Origin: Alphaproteobacteria bacterium
GTDB lineage: Bacteria; Pseudomonadota; Alphaproteobacteria; Micavibrionales; Micavibrionaceae
Reading direction: 5' to 3'
DNA length: 64,000 bases
Assembly (NCBI GenBank): GCA_002401965.1
Contig: NVUR01000003.1
Coordinates: 1-64,000, forward strand
How positions within the stretch are numbered: the stretch's first letter is position 1; every line of letters starts with the position of its first letter. The notes beneath the pieces were generated by a model that was not told the origin of the DNA, made no database searches, and saw nothing but the letters and a program-made list of their open reading frames with translations. The translations under genes were made by a program, and so were the position numbers. Shown piece by piece: positions 53,276-63,264 of the stretch.

Positions 53276-54676
53276 TTATTTAGACTCTGTGTGAAAGGAT
53301 TGAAAAATTGCTTCGGCTTTATCTAGCGTTTCTTGATATTCATCTTCGGGGTTTGAATCTGCAACGATGCCACCGCCTACTTGCAAGCTGACTCGATCAT
53401 TATCGTAGGTTAGGGTGCGTATAAGGATGTTGGTGTCCATTGTATCATCAAACCCGATATAGCCCATAGAGCCACAATAGGCGGCGCGGCGCGTTGGTTC
53501 CAGCTCTTCAATGATCTCCATCGCGCGGATTTTCGGTGCGCCTGTTATTGATCCTCCGGGGAAGCAGGCACGTAACAGGTCAATCGCGGTTTTGTTATGC
53601 TCTAATTGTCCGTGAATGGTTGAGACAAGGTGGTGGACGCTGGCAAAGGTTTCCAGCTTACATAAACCGGTGACCTTGATGGAGTGCGCCTCACACACAC
53701 GCGACAGATCATTACGCAATAAATCCACAATCATTGTGTTTTCTGCATTATCTTTTTCGCTGGATTGTAAGTCCTGTTTATAGGCGCGGTCTTTGGTATG
53801 ATCTTTAACATGTGGACGTGTGCCTTTAATCGGGCAGGTTTCGACCTGTTTATCACGTAGCGTTATAAAGCGTTCGGGCGAGGAGGAAGATATCTTGATA
53901 TCCCCGATATTCATATAGGTTGAAAATGGCGCAGGGTTAATTTTACGCATATTGAGGTAATGGATAAAGGGATCAAAATTTTCGGGTAAATTTGCATCAA
54001 AGCGTTGTGCCAGATTAGCTTGGAAAATATCCCCATCATGGATGTAATCGACAACTTTCTGGACGTACCTCATGTAATCTTGTGGCTCAAAATTTGCTGT
54101 CCAGTTCAGGTCATGTTGTTGGTATTGTGGCGTATCATATTCTTGTGAAAATTGATCTATTAGGAAGCTGCATTTCTTATGGGCTTCATCTTTGTTGCGG
54201 GCATGGGTGAATATATAGGTTTTTCTGAGTAGGGCATCATGTGCCAAGACCTGATCGTAAATACCGACAGCCATATCGGGGATATTCGTGTTATTTGCTG
54301 CCGTTTCGGGGAGTTCTTCGAAATACCGCCCTAAATCATACCCAAACAAGCCAGCCGCCCCGCCTTGGAAAGGGGGCATGTTGGGGATATGTATTGTTTT
54401 TTCGACCCAAGATGTCATACGTGATTGCAAAATAGTGAGAGGATCACCAGTAAGGGAGAGCTTTTGTTCCCAGTTTGTGAGGGTTATATCGCCGTCTTTT
54501 ACATGGATTGTCTCAATCGGGTTGCACATGACAAAGCTGTAGCGGCTGTTTGAATGTTTTCTATCAGAACTATCCAGAAGTAAACTGTAGGGCAAATGCT
54601 TTACCGCAAGAAAGGCCTTGAGATAGTCGATACCGGTAACATCGCGAATAAATGGTTTCATTGAGGTTTCAAACAT
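53276..54676 (-). CDS. pabB: aminodeoxychorismate synthase component I
   Basis: 466 residues. Chorismate-binding family; the P-I-K-G-T-R-P motif, with lysine, marks PabB rather than TrpE (which has alanine there). G-S-I-T-G-A-P-K-I-R-A-M-E-I-I near the end is the common signature. It amidates chorismate to 4-amino-4-deoxychorismate for folate. Stand-alone gene; no pabA or pabC beside it. Confidence 0.92.
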   Translation of the reverse strand: MFETSMKPFIRDVTGIDYLKAFLAVKHLPYSLLLDSSDRKHSNSRYSFVMCNPIETIHVKDGDITLTNWEQKLSLTGDPLTILQSRMTSWVEKTIHIPNMPPFQGGAAGLFGYDLGRYFEELPETAANNTNIPDMAVGIYDQVLAHDALLRKTYIFTHARNKDEAHKKCSFLIDQFSQEYDTPQYQQHDLNWTANFEPQDYMRYVQKVVDYIHDGDIFQANLAQRFDANLPENFDPFIHYLNMRKINPAPFSTYMNIGDIKISSSSPERFITLRDKQVETCPIKGTRPHVKDHTKDRAYKQDLQSSEKDNAENTMIVDLLRNDLSRVCEAHSIKVTGLCKLETFASVHHLVSTIHGQLEHNKTAIDLLRACFPGGSITGAPKIRAMEIIEELEPTRRAAYCGSMGYIGFDDTMDTNILIRTLTYDNDRVSLQVGGGIVADSNPEDEYQETLDKAEAIFQSFHTESK

Positions 54677-54775
54677 TGTGTGTGTGGGTAAGGTTGCAGT
54701 ATAGAATTACTTGCTATAAAAGCACAAACTTTGCTAGAATTACTATCCACAATATCTGATATATTGAGTAGCATA

Positions 54776-55360
54776 ATGGACAAGAACTTAGTTAAAAATA
54801 ACCATTTTCCTTCTATAGAGCGGGGGTTTATGAATTTCACTGCTAAGGATCCTTTGCCAAATATCAAGGTAAGTGATGTTGGGTTGAATAATGCATTGAC
54901 GCGTGTGTATGAGGATGCAACGGCAGGTGAGCATAAAGTGGCGATGGATAATGTCGCGGAGGATATGCACAATCAGTTTATAACAATATTGGATAGTATA
55001 TGTTTTCCTTATGATAGTGCGGATAGCCAGATAAAATCTATAACCCAGCAAAAAAATAGAGGTGGGCAGAATAATGTGCCTATTTCGCGGCGTGTGACAA
55101 GCCTGAGCGCGCTTTGTGATACCGCTATTCAGATTGCAAAAGGGTATGAAGATATTGGTTATGAAATGGATGGTGGCGTGGCGGAGTATTATCTTACGAA
55201 GATACATTTGGCAAAAGCGCGCTTGAATTTTGAGATAGGAAAGGTTGGAGATATTGTTGTAGAGGGGCTTAATCCTGATATGTTGTATCTTGAAACATTG
55301 GCCGCAAAGTCAAAAGATTTTAAGGGTTTTGTTGGTTTTGATCGTGATAATGATCTTTGA
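54776..55360 (+). CDS. unknown small protein
   Basis: 194 residues from ATG 54776; a TTG at 54731 would extend it by 15. Predicted mostly helical and soluble, with V-T-S-L-S-A-L-C-D-T-A-I near 107. No family recognised. It is divergent from pabB and convergent with the helicase gene with only 4 bases between. Confidence 0.62.
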   Translation: MDKNLVKNNHFPSIERGFMNFTAKDPLPNIKVSDVGLNNALTRVYEDATAGEHKVAMDNVAEDMHNQFITILDSICFPYDSADSQIKSITQQKNRGGQNNVPISRRVTSLSALCDTAIQIAKGYEDIGYEMDGGVAEYYLTKIHLAKARLNFEIGKVGDIVVEGLNPDMLYLETLAAKSKDFKGFVGFDRDNDL

Positions 55361-55364
55361 TTTT

Positions 55365-58163
55365 TTAGCTTTTATTATGAAACGCTCTGATTTGCTGAAC
55401 AACATCACTTAAACCTGTTTTTATAATCTCCGTATCTTCGGGGAATGCGCCGTGTAGGCGTGAGGGTAACATTGAGTCTAACATCACAAATATACCCCGA
55501 TCATCGGCGCGGCGGATCAATCTGCCGAAGGCTTGCTTTAGTTTGAGGCGGGTGATCATCTCGTCATAGCGGCGTTTGCCGAAGGCTTCGCGGCGGGCTT
55601 TGTGCAAGATGGTTGGGCGTGGCCACGGGACGCGATCAAACACCAATAAACGCAGCGACTCGCCCGGCACATCGACGCCATCACGCACCGCGTCTGTTCC
55701 CAATAAACATGAGTTTACATCATCGCGGAAAATATCGATCAGCGTGCCGGTATCCATATCATCCATATGTTGCCCGTAAAGTGTGATGCCTTCTTTCTCC
55801 AGAGGCAGGGCGATTTGCCCATGTATGGCGCGCAGGCGTTGCACGGCGGTGAACAGGCCAAGTGCGCCGCCGTTACTTGCGGTGAAGAGGGCGCGATAGG
55901 CCGCAGAGACTTGCCCTAAATCATTCTTATTCACGTCATTGACGATAAAGACCTTTGTGTTTTCCGCATAATTAAAGGGCGAGGTAAAGCTGCTTTTATG
56001 TGGCTGGGTTGTCAGGTATTTCGCGCCTGTACGCTCAAACGCGGTTTGCCAGTCTAATTCGTCGTCATCTGTATGATCTTTTAATGTGGCGGAGGTCACC
56101 GCCATGCCATGGACATGCGGGCGGACGCTGGCGGTGAAGGGCTTCATTGGGTCGGCATAATGGCGATAAATGCCGACATCTACGGATTTTCCGTCGATGC
56201 GCTCAACTTCCATCCAGTCGACAAAACCATCTGCTTTGTGGGCTTGTTGTTCTTTGTCTTTTTCCTCCAGAGTATCCAGCATCGCGATCCAGCTTTTTAA
56301 GGTCATCGCGCCGCGTCGCTCCAGTGATACGCTCAACGTGTCTAGTCGTCTGCGGATATCCGCGTCCATTTCCCCTTGATCGTCGACCAAGCGTTTAATC
56401 ATAATTTTGGATAGGGCGTTGATTGGTTTTAACAATGCGGCCAGCGCGGTTTTCAGATTTGCGCATGCTTCTAACGCCGCGTCATCTACGGGATGTAATG
56501 CCGTTTCAATGGAGTAGGGTGTATCCGTTCCTTGCGCGCGGGCATAAGCCAGACGGTAAATCTGCATCAGGAATTCTTCGGTGGGGCCGTTTGGTAGGTT
56601 ATCTTTGAATCTGCGGCTCCACCCCATACCGCATAGTGCGTTTGCGTGGTGCAATATATCCTGTAAGGCGTGTTCGGCTTCTTCATCACCGGTGATTAAA
56701 TCTTCTATGCGGCGCTTTAATCCGCGGCCACGGCCTTTGTTATTGCCCTCCACACCCAAAATCCAGCGGCGTAACTCGGCAGTTTCGCGCGCGGTTAAAT
56801 GTGCGGAAAAGGCGCTGTCTGCGGCGTCGAATAAATGATGCCCTTCGTCAAAAATATAGCGTGTTGGCAGGTTTTCCAAAGGCGATGACATGGCGGATTG
56901 AATCATGACCAGCGCATGGTTGGCGATGATGATGCGCGCGCGTTTTGCTTTGCGGATAGAGCGTTCAACAAAGCACCGATGGTAATGATCGCAGGCGGAG
57001 AATATGCATTCCCCCCGTCGATCCGCTAGCCCGTACGTGTTGGCCATGCCCAGCAATCCCGCCAGCCAGCCGGGAAAGTCATTGCCTGACAAATCGCCGT
57101 CTTTGGTGGAGGCCGCCCAACGCACCATGATGCCTGCCGCAATGGCGTGGCGCGGGGTATGTGTTAGAGCGGCGCCTGCTGATAAATCCTCTAAATTCAG
57201 CAAACACAGATAATTCTCGCGTCCTTTACGAACGGCGACATAGGCGTTTTTGACCTCGGGATGTGGGTAGAGGCGATCCAGTTCGCTGTCGATTTGGCGT
57301 TGCAGATTTTTGGTGTAGGTTGAAATCCAGACCGCGCCTTCATTCTTTTCTGCCCAAACACTGGCGGGCGCAAGATAGCCTAGGGTCTTTCCAATGCCTG
57401 TGCCTGCCTCGGCCAGAACGATGTGCGGGTTTTCATCTTCGCGCATCGGTTCGAACATTGCGCGCATGGCGTTGCTGTATGATTTTTGCTGTGGCCTGAT
57501 TTCTGCGGTGGTGTCTCCGACATTGAGGAGTTCCTCCAGCTTTTCAGAGGCTTCGCTTTCACTGACACCGTGATGGGATGGTGGAGGCTCCGGCGCGTCT
57601 TCTGCCCATTCGGGGAGATGCTTCCAGACGTTTAGTGCAGTTTTGGAAAAGACCTCTTCCTGTGGGTCATACTCTTGCCCAAGTGCAGAGAATATGAAAT
57701 GCGCCCAAGGCCAGCCCTTGCCCTTTAAGCCCATAATGCCTGCGATTTTAAGCGGATTTGCTTTATCGCCGAGTGTGTCTTTTTGTAAATCCTGCAACAA
57801 AGTACGGCTGATGTCCATGAGGGTGAAGGGGTAATCCTCGAACGCCTCGGGAACGGATAGCCCCAAAGCGCGCGTCAAACCCACAGGGGTGGGGACGCAG
57901 AACTTGGTCGGGTGAACGAAGGCAAACAGCTCCAGCACGTCAAAGGTATAAAATTCGTCATAGCCAAGGCGTTTCTTGGTATGTGGTGCATGGCAGACCA
58001 GCGCGGTTTTGTTATAGAGCAGGGCTTGTGCATCTTGATGGGACAGGGTTTGCAGTTCTCCCTCATCGCTTAAAATCACACACTCACGCGCATTGGCGAC
58101 AATTGCCGGAATATCCGGCAGGGAAATTTTTGCGGGGGTGGGAATCGTTTGCTCTGCACTCAT
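55365..58163 (-). CDS. DinG/XPD-family ATP-dependent DNA helicase
   Basis: 932 residues. An N-terminal region of about 230 residues precedes a superfamily 2 Fe-S helicase: Walker A E-A-G-T-G-I-G-K-T near 255, T-Y-T-K-N-L-Q-R-Q, four Fe-S cysteines (one in Y-L-C-L-L-N-L; three in E-C-I-F-S-A-C-D-H-Y-H-R-C), and D-E-G-H Walker B. C-terminal motif V-I includes Q-A-F-G-R-L-I-R-R. It would unwind DNA or R-loop-like structures. Longer than E. coli DinG or YoaA because of the N-terminal region. Confidence 0.92.
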   Translation of the reverse strand: MSAEQTIPTPAKISLPDIPAIVANARECVILSDEGELQTLSHQDAQALLYNKTALVCHAPHTKKRLGYDEFYTFDVLELFAFVHPTKFCVPTPVGLTRALGLSVPEAFEDYPFTLMDISRTLLQDLQKDTLGDKANPLKIAGIMGLKGKGWPWAHFIFSALGQEYDPQEEVFSKTALNVWKHLPEWAEDAPEPPPSHHGVSESEASEKLEELLNVGDTTAEIRPQQKSYSNAMRAMFEPMREDENPHIVLAEAGTGIGKTLGYLAPASVWAEKNEGAVWISTYTKNLQRQIDSELDRLYPHPEVKNAYVAVRKGRENYLCLLNLEDLSAGAALTHTPRHAIAAGIMVRWAASTKDGDLSGNDFPGWLAGLLGMANTYGLADRRGECIFSACDHYHRCFVERSIRKAKRARIIIANHALVMIQSAMSSPLENLPTRYIFDEGHHLFDAADSAFSAHLTARETAELRRWILGVEGNNKGRGRGLKRRIEDLITGDEEAEHALQDILHHANALCGMGWSRRFKDNLPNGPTEEFLMQIYRLAYARAQGTDTPYSIETALHPVDDAALEACANLKTALAALLKPINALSKIMIKRLVDDQGEMDADIRRRLDTLSVSLERRGAMTLKSWIAMLDTLEEKDKEQQAHKADGFVDWMEVERIDGKSVDVGIYRHYADPMKPFTASVRPHVHGMAVTSATLKDHTDDDELDWQTAFERTGAKYLTTQPHKSSFTSPFNYAENTKVFIVNDVNKNDLGQVSAAYRALFTASNGGALGLFTAVQRLRAIHGQIALPLEKEGITLYGQHMDDMDTGTLIDIFRDDVNSCLLGTDAVRDGVDVPGESLRLLVFDRVPWPRPTILHKARREAFGKRRYDEMITRLKLKQAFGRLIRRADDRGIFVMLDSMLPSRLHGAFPEDTEIIKTGLSDVVQQIRAFHNKS

Positions 58164-58231
58164 TTATTGTTTGTATCAGATAGGCGGGTTTCTTTGAATT
58201 AAATCTTGCAAATTAGGCTAATCTCTCAGGA

Positions 58232-58420
58232 CTAATGTCGTTGATTGGGGCGAGTGTGCCACGATATTACCCAATCCCCATTTTCATCAAAGGCCATTGA
58301 ATACCATTGTTCATCTTTTGTTATTTCGGGCAAAACACCTGTAAACCATAGAAAGAATAGAAGGGCAGGTACGATTATCCAGAATAGCAAAACAGATTTT
58401 TGTTCTCGCTGGTCATTCAT
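58232..58420 (-). CDS. unknown 62-residue single-span membrane peptide
   Basis: 62 residues from the ATG at 58420 (a TTG ten codons upstream is possible). One hydrophobic helix (about 11-30), then a short Asp/Glu/Trp-rich tail that would face the periplasm or cytoplasm. No family recognised. Between the DinG-like helicase and the MscS channel. Confidence 0.45.
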   Translation of the reverse strand: MNDQREQKSVLLFWIIVPALLFFLWFTGVLPEITKDEQWYSMAFDENGDWVISWHTRPNQRH

Positions 58421-58502
58421 GGGTATATAATTCCAGTTATTAAAATACAATATTTTACATGGTCAGTCGCGCTTCAGACTATTATTTATAAATAGCTATG
58501 GT

Positions 58503-59672
58503 TTATTTCTCCGGCGGAGTGAAGATCTCCGGATCGCTGCCTGTTGGCATGCTTTCCAGATAGATGGATTGTGATGGGAAGGCGAAGCTTGTTCCTACTT
58601 TTTCCTCAACAATTTCTTTAATTACCAGCGCGAATTCTTCCTTAACCGCCAGCCATTCACCCCAATTAGTTGTTTTGGTGAAACAATAAATCATGAAATC
58701 AATAGAAGAGTCATTGAAACTGTCCAGTCTTACAAAAGTAGAGACCTTAGGCGGCTTTTCAAAATCATCACAGGTGGCAAGGTAATTCGCAATTTCATCG
58801 CGGATTAAGGTGAGTTGCTCTCGCGTTGTGCTGTATGTGACACCAATTTTCCAGTAAATACGGCGATTTGTCATGCGGCTGAAATTTGTAACAACGGCAT
58901 CGGATAGTTCAGAGTTCGGGACATAGACAGGGGCTTTGTCAAAACGGCGGACACGGGTGGAGCGAAAGCCGATTTCCTCAACTGTCCCTTCGACGATACC
59001 GTCAACCTTAATCCAGTCACCAGGGTAGAAGCGTTTTTCTGCGATAACGGTCAAGCCGCCAATCAGGTTTTTGAACAGATCTTGCGCGCCCAAAGCGATG
59101 GCAACACCAAACAAGCCAACTCCGCCCAAGAGTGGACCAATAGCAATGCCCCAAATTTCTAAAATAACGGCAGCACCAATGAAAAAAACCAGAACCTTCA
59201 GGAATTTGAAAATCCAGACAGTCATGACTTTTGTTAAGAGCTTTTCGAGCTTTCTTGAAATGTGTTGAATGGGATCAAGAGCGCGATGCAATGCCCAGAA
59301 AATAGTGAAAGCGATCATGGATCGGATTAGGCGGGTTAAAAATTCGGCAACGATGCCGTCAAATTCTAAGGCTTGGGCGGCAAAGAACAAGCCCATAATG
59401 ATGGGGATAAAGCGGACAGGGGGCAGCAGGGCTTCGATAATTTTGTCATCAAGATCGGTGTTGGATTTTTTTGTCCAGAGGTGCAGTGTGTGTAGTATAT
59501 ACTTACTGAGAACACCGCGCAGGATTAGAAATATACTGAAAATTCCTATCGCTACAATAATCTGTCCGATATCAATACCAAGAAATCCATTGTTCCAGAC
59601 ATCAACAACTTCTGCCCAAAAGTTACTTGCTTGTTCTGTTACTAACTTAGGGGATTCTTGTTTATCCGCCAT
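58503..59672 (-). CDS. mechanosensitive ion channel (MscS family)
   Basis: 389 residues. About four to five membrane helices, ending in the pore helix G-I-A-I-G-P-L-L-G-G-V-G-L-F-G-V-A-I-A-L-G-A-Q-D. The MscS beta domain follows: V-D-G-I-V-E-G-T-V-E-E-I-G-F-R-S-T-R and V-P-N-S. It opens under membrane tension to release solutes on osmotic downshock. The N-terminal part is longer than the minimal MscS. Confidence 0.93.
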   Translation of the reverse strand: MADKQESPKLVTEQASNFWAEVVDVWNNGFLGIDIGQIIVAIGIFSIFLILRGVLSKYILHTLHLWTKKSNTDLDDKIIEALLPPVRFIPIIMGLFFAAQALEFDGIVAEFLTRLIRSMIAFTIFWALHRALDPIQHISRKLEKLLTKVMTVWIFKFLKVLVFFIGAAVILEIWGIAIGPLLGGVGLFGVAIALGAQDLFKNLIGGLTVIAEKRFYPGDWIKVDGIVEGTVEEIGFRSTRVRRFDKAPVYVPNSELSDAVVTNFSRMTNRRIYWKIGVTYSTTREQLTLIRDEIANYLATCDDFEKPPKVSTFVRLDSFNDSSIDFMIYCFTKTTNWGEWLAVKEEFALVIKEIVEEKVGTSFAFPSQSIYLESMPTGSDPEIFTPPEK

Positions 59673-59780
59673 GGTAATTTTCTCCTGCTTATAGAATTCA
59701 GAATGGCAGGGTAATGGTTCAATGCCTGAGAAGCAAGAGGGCTGTTTTGTTAAAATAGTTTTAGAGGGAGAAGGTAAGGG

Positions 59781-60290
59781 TTATGCCGATCCCCAGAAAG
59801 ATTTGAAAAGGTTAGCGAGGCTAAAGCGATTAAAGTTTGCTTTTAGATGTAATTTTAATGCGGCGTTTCTTAAGGCTATTTTGTAATTAGGCCCAATACC
59901 GACGGTGCCGTCTTTCATCGTGACGATGGAGAGGTTGCCCTTACCGTTAGGGCCCGCGATAACGGCACTTTCGGCGACCATATTTCCCTCTAAAGAGCGA
60001 GAGCGTTTGGCATTGAAGCCAGGGTAATCCCGCATAACGTGCGCTTCATGGGTTAAACCCATATCATATTCTCGTTCGTCTAGTCCTTGCCAGAGGAGGC
60101 GTCTTCCATCTTCAGCCTGTTGATATCTGTATTTTCCAAGCATAAGAACCGCGCCAATGCTCAATTCTTTGTTTATTGCTCTAAATTCTGAAGGTGAGTA
60201 ATGTGTTTTTCCCATGCAAAAACTTTCGAACGTACTGACGTTGTTTAGGATTTTTTTTGCTGTGGGGCGCGCATTTTCAATATTAAGCAT
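59781..60290 (-). CDS. unknown 169-residue protein
   Basis: 169 residues without a signal peptide. The C-terminus carries a notable D-G-T-V-G-I-G-P-N-Y-K-I-A-L-R-N-A-A-L-K-L-H-type segment, and Y-S-P-S-E-F near 31. No family recognised. It is separated from lysK by about 165 bases of AT-rich sequence without visible structure. Confidence 0.62.
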   Translation of the reverse strand: MLNIENARPTAKKILNNVSTFESFCMGKTHYSPSEFRAINKELSIGAVLMLGKYRYQQAEDGRRLLWQGLDEREYDMGLTHEAHVMRDYPGFNAKRSRSLEGNMVAESAVIAGPNGKGNLSIVTMKDGTVGIGPNYKIALRNAALKLHLKANFNRFSLANLFKSFWGSA

Positions 60291-60455
60291 AAAATTTTTA
60301 CTCTTTAAGTTAAATTTTCAGTTATTTTTAATGTAAATGCCTTCCCTACACTATGCGTGTTTAGGAACGCTATAGTATTCATAATACTGTGCGTGTACTT
60401 AAAATTTACTTAAAATTTGAACTAATTTTTACGAAAACTTGTTTCAAAAGCGGTT

Positions 60456-62081
60456 TTATGCGGTTTTTGCCAATTTATTATCCAGTGCATCGCGAATTAG
60501 GGTGACTGTTTTATCCGTTCCATAAAGCGCAATGAAAGAGCCAAAGCGTGGACCTTGATCTTGCCCTAGCAATATTTGGTAGAGTGCCTGAAACCAAGTG
60601 CGAAGCTCGTTCTTCTCATAGCCATTTTCTTTACCTGCTGCAAAAACGGCGGTCATATAGTCTTCGGCGGTTAGTCCGCTTTCCATGTTGCTTAGAGTAT
60701 CGGCCAGCGCGGATAGAGCAGTGTTCTCACGATCATCTGCGGCGCGGTATGATTTTTTGGGTAAGACAAAGTCCTTATAATATTGAATGGCATAATCAAC
60801 CAAGCGATCAAGGAAGGGCGCATTTTCAGGTGTGGCATCAGGTGCATATTTCTGAATAAAGCCCCAGAGCGTTGCTGCGTCATCCGTATTGGCGGCGTTC
60901 ACAAGGTTTAGTAGTAGAGCAAACGAAATTGGCGTATGTTGCGTTGCTGGTACTTCGCCATGGTGGATATACCATGTAGGGTTGTCCAGTTTTTTTGCGG
61001 GTTCTTGCTCGTTGAGTTTCTCTGCAAAGGTGATGTATTCATCAACAGCTTTCGGGATGATGTCGAAATAAAGCTTCTTCGCTGAAGTCGGGCGTTGGAA
61101 TAGATAATAGGCCAGACTTTCTTGTGGCGCATAGGTTAGCCACTCTTCCAGACTAAGGCCATTTCCTTTGGATTTGGATATTTTTTCGCCTTTCTCATCA
61201 AGGAACATTTCATAGTGGAAGCCTGCTATATTCGGCTTACCAAGGATTTTCAGGATTTTCTTGGAGATATCGGCAGAGCTTTTCAGGTCTTTACCGCTCA
61301 TCTCGTAATCAACATCCAGAGCATGCCAGCGCAGCGCCCAATCTGCGCGCCATTGCGCTTTGACTTTTCCGCCTGTGACTTTTTGGATGATACGTGTGCC
61401 GTCAACATCTTCGAAACAAATAGTATCGTTTTCATTGTCAATTTCAAGAATAGGCACTTGTAATACAGCTCCTGTTGAAGGTGAAATTGGTAAGAAAGGT
61501 GAGTAGCTTGCGGCGCGTTCTTCGCCTAATATAGGAAGGACGGCGTGCTTGATATAGTCATGATGTTTTAGCATCAAAAGCAGCGTTTCATCGAAGTCAC
61601 CCGACTTATAACACGCGCTCGCAGATTTGAATTCATAATCGAAACCTGCATCATCTAGGAATTCACACAGCGCCGCATTATTGTGATGGGCGTAGCTTGG
61701 GTGATCTGTGCCAAATGGGTTAGGCACGAGGCTTAACGGTTGCCCTAAATGCTCTGTCAGCATCTCTTGTTGCGGTACATTGGTGGGCACTTTACGCAGG
61801 CCATCCATATCATCGGAAAAACAAATCAGCTTGGTCGGGATTTCAGGGTGTAGGGCTTCAAAGGCTTGCTGTACCATGGCGGTACGGCAAACTTCGGCGA
61901 AAGTTCCGATATGCGGCAGACCGGAGGGGCCATATCCTGTTTCAAATAACACATAGCCTTTTTCAGGTGTCTGTACCTGTCCGCGACCTATGGCACGCAA
62001 GCGTTTCACCACGGCTTTAGCCTCTTCAAATGCCCATGTACGGTTCTTTATGGCGATCTCTGCGGTGATGTCGTTTGTCAT
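60456..62081 (-). CDS. lysK: class I lysyl-tRNA synthetase
   Basis: 541 residues. Class I Rossmann signatures: G-Y-G-P-S-G-L-P-H-I-G-T with HIG at 57-59 and E-K-I-S-K-S-K-G-N-G as the KMSKS-type loop at about residue 300. This is the archaeal-type LysK used by many alphaproteobacteria instead of class II LysS. It charges tRNA-Lys with lysine. Clear ATG start and typical length. Confidence 0.95.
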   Translation of the reverse strand: MTNDITAEIAIKNRTWAFEEAKAVVKRLRAIGRGQVQTPEKGYVLFETGYGPSGLPHIGTFAEVCRTAMVQQAFEALHPEIPTKLICFSDDMDGLRKVPTNVPQQEMLTEHLGQPLSLVPNPFGTDHPSYAHHNNAALCEFLDDAGFDYEFKSASACYKSGDFDETLLLMLKHHDYIKHAVLPILGEERAASYSPFLPISPSTGAVLQVPILEIDNENDTICFEDVDGTRIIQKVTGGKVKAQWRADWALRWHALDVDYEMSGKDLKSSADISKKILKILGKPNIAGFHYEMFLDEKGEKISKSKGNGLSLEEWLTYAPQESLAYYLFQRPTSAKKLYFDIIPKAVDEYITFAEKLNEQEPAKKLDNPTWYIHHGEVPATQHTPISFALLLNLVNAANTDDAATLWGFIQKYAPDATPENAPFLDRLVDYAIQYYKDFVLPKKSYRAADDRENTALSALADTLSNMESGLTAEDYMTAVFAAGKENGYEKNELRTWFQALYQILLGQDQGPRFGSFIALYGTDKTVTLIRDALDNKLAKTA

Positions 62082-62134
62082 TTTTCATATCCTTATTTCA
62101 AGGCATAAAGAAATAGCAGAGAACGTAGCGGTTT

Positions 62135-62419
62135 TCAAAGGGGATTTGTCGGTTCTTTATATTTTCTGCGCTTATAGAGCGTGATGCCGATGATGAAGGT
62201 GACAAAAAATACATTTACGGCGTTCACGGCAGAGAGTTTGAAATCGTTTAATGTGTAGATACCATAAAGTAAACTGACTATAGAAGTGTAGTTCCAAATA
62301 AACCATGTTGGCAGGGATATATCGTCGCATGTTGATGTGCTGCGCCATAGTTTTAAGGCTTGCGGCATATATGAAATGGTAACAATAATACCAACTGTGG
62401 AATATAAATAATCGATCAT
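62135..62419 (-). CDS. SemiSWEET / PQ-loop family membrane protein
   Basis: 94 residues, three membrane helices (about 7-24, 38-58, 66-85). The first helix ends in S-Y-M-P-Q-A-L-K-L-W, the PQ motif, and P-T-W-F-I-W-N-Y starts the second. This is the bacterial half-SWEET layout, which works as a homodimer and moves small sugars or metabolites. Substrate unknown. It is 53 bases downstream of lysK on the same strand. Confidence 0.82.
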   Translation of the reverse strand: MIDYLYSTVGIIVTISYMPQALKLWRSTSTCDDISLPTWFIWNYTSIVSLLYGIYTLNDFKLSAVNAVNVFFVTFIIGITLYKRRKYKEPTNPL

Positions 62420-62431
62420 GTGTTATTTTTT

Positions 62432-62590
62432 CTAAAATAGTATTTCATCATCTGTATTATCGTTTGATTGTGATTGATCTGCTATTTTCTTTTGTGGTGC
62501 TTCTAATAATTTCTTTTTTTCTTTTGCTATAAGGAATGGTGTGTATTCTTCAGCATTTTTCATCATTCCTAGAATATCAATGACTTTATC
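62432..62590 (-). pseudogene. 3' fragment of a gene cut by the IS66 insertion
   Basis: Exactly 53 in-frame codons, ending in TAG (62432-62434), run from the IS boundary: D-K-V-I-D-I-L-G-M-M-K at the cut, then a Lys-rich helical tail ending D-D-E-I-L-F. The remaining 5' part must lie beyond the far end of the element. An internal ATG could still initiate a stub of 44 residues. The family is not recognisable from this tail. Confidence 0.6.
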
Positions 62591-62613
62591 GTAAGCGTCT
62601 GGTGTCGGGCGCC
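62591..62613 (+). repeat. left terminal inverted repeat of IS66 element
   Basis: Begins GTAAGCGTCTGGTG, matching the usual GTAAGCG opening of IS66 terminal repeats. Exact right edge is a guess because the partner repeat is outside the window. Confidence 0.7.
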
Positions 62614-62684
62614 TTATGGGTATGAACTGAATTTGTTATGCTTTTCTCCGATGTTGAGATTATTGAGATGAAAGGCGTAGTGCT

Positions 62685-62855
62685 ATGGAATTTATTGGTA
62701 TTGAGACGGATGAGGATGTGCGTCGGGGTGCGCTTGAGCAATCTTTGGGGGCGTGCAGCATTTCTGTAACGCTTCAAAACGGCAACAGAATAGAAATTAC
62801 AGGTGATGTATCCGGCGCGGCGGTTGGTGAAATTGTACGGGCGGCGGCGGCATGA
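62685..62855 (+). CDS. short TnpA-like IS66 accessory protein
   Basis: 56 residues, M-E-F-I-G-I-E-T to a run of alanines. The segment S-V-T-L-Q-N-G-N-R-I-E-I-T-G resembles the C-terminal tail of IS66 TnpA. The N-terminal helix-turn-helix of normal TnpA (about 100-130 residues) is missing, and only 94 bases lie between the IS end and this ATG, so it is either a natural mini-TnpA or a shortened copy. Its stop overlaps the tnpB ATG (ATGA). Confidence 0.6.
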   Translation: MEFIGIETDEDVRRGALEQSLGACSISVTLQNGNRIEITGDVSGAAVGEIVRAAAA

Positions 62856-63202
62856 TTTCTGTACCTTCAAACACAAAAATTTGGCTGGCCGCTGGCGTGA
62901 CCGATATGCGCAAAGGCTTTAATGGGCTGTCTGCCCTGACGCAGGAGATATTGGATAAAGATCCGTATAGCGGTCATATTTTTGTCTTTCGCGGCCGCCA
63001 AGGGGATTTACTGAAGATGATCTGGTGGGATGGAAATGGCGCATGTTTGTTTACGAAGCGGCTTGAGCTGGGGAAATTTGTATGGCCTTTGTCGAAGGAA
63101 CGCTGCACCATTCATTTGCGTCAGGCTCAATTATCGATGCTGCTTGAGGGCATAGATTGGCGGGTTTTGAAGGACACGATGCGTCCGCTAAAAGCCGCAT
63201 AA
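62852..63202 (+). CDS. tnpB: IS66 accessory protein TnpB
   Basis: 116 residues matching the IS66 Orf2 family: V-T-D-M-R-K-G-F-N-G-L-S near residue 16 and K-M-I-W-W-D-G-N-G near 55. Required with TnpA and TnpC for IS66 transposition; biochemical function unknown. Overlaps the short tnpA-like gene by 4 bases. Confidence 0.93.
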   Translation: MISVPSNTKIWLAAGVTDMRKGFNGLSALTQEILDKDPYSGHIFVFRGRQGDLLKMIWWDGNGACLFTKRLELGKFVWPLSKERCTIHLRQAQLSMLLEGIDWRVLKDTMRPLKAA

Positions 63203-63264
63203 AATATGGTATTTTAACAGAATTTCACTGCCTTTCAAAATAAGCTTATGCTATACTCACAGCC

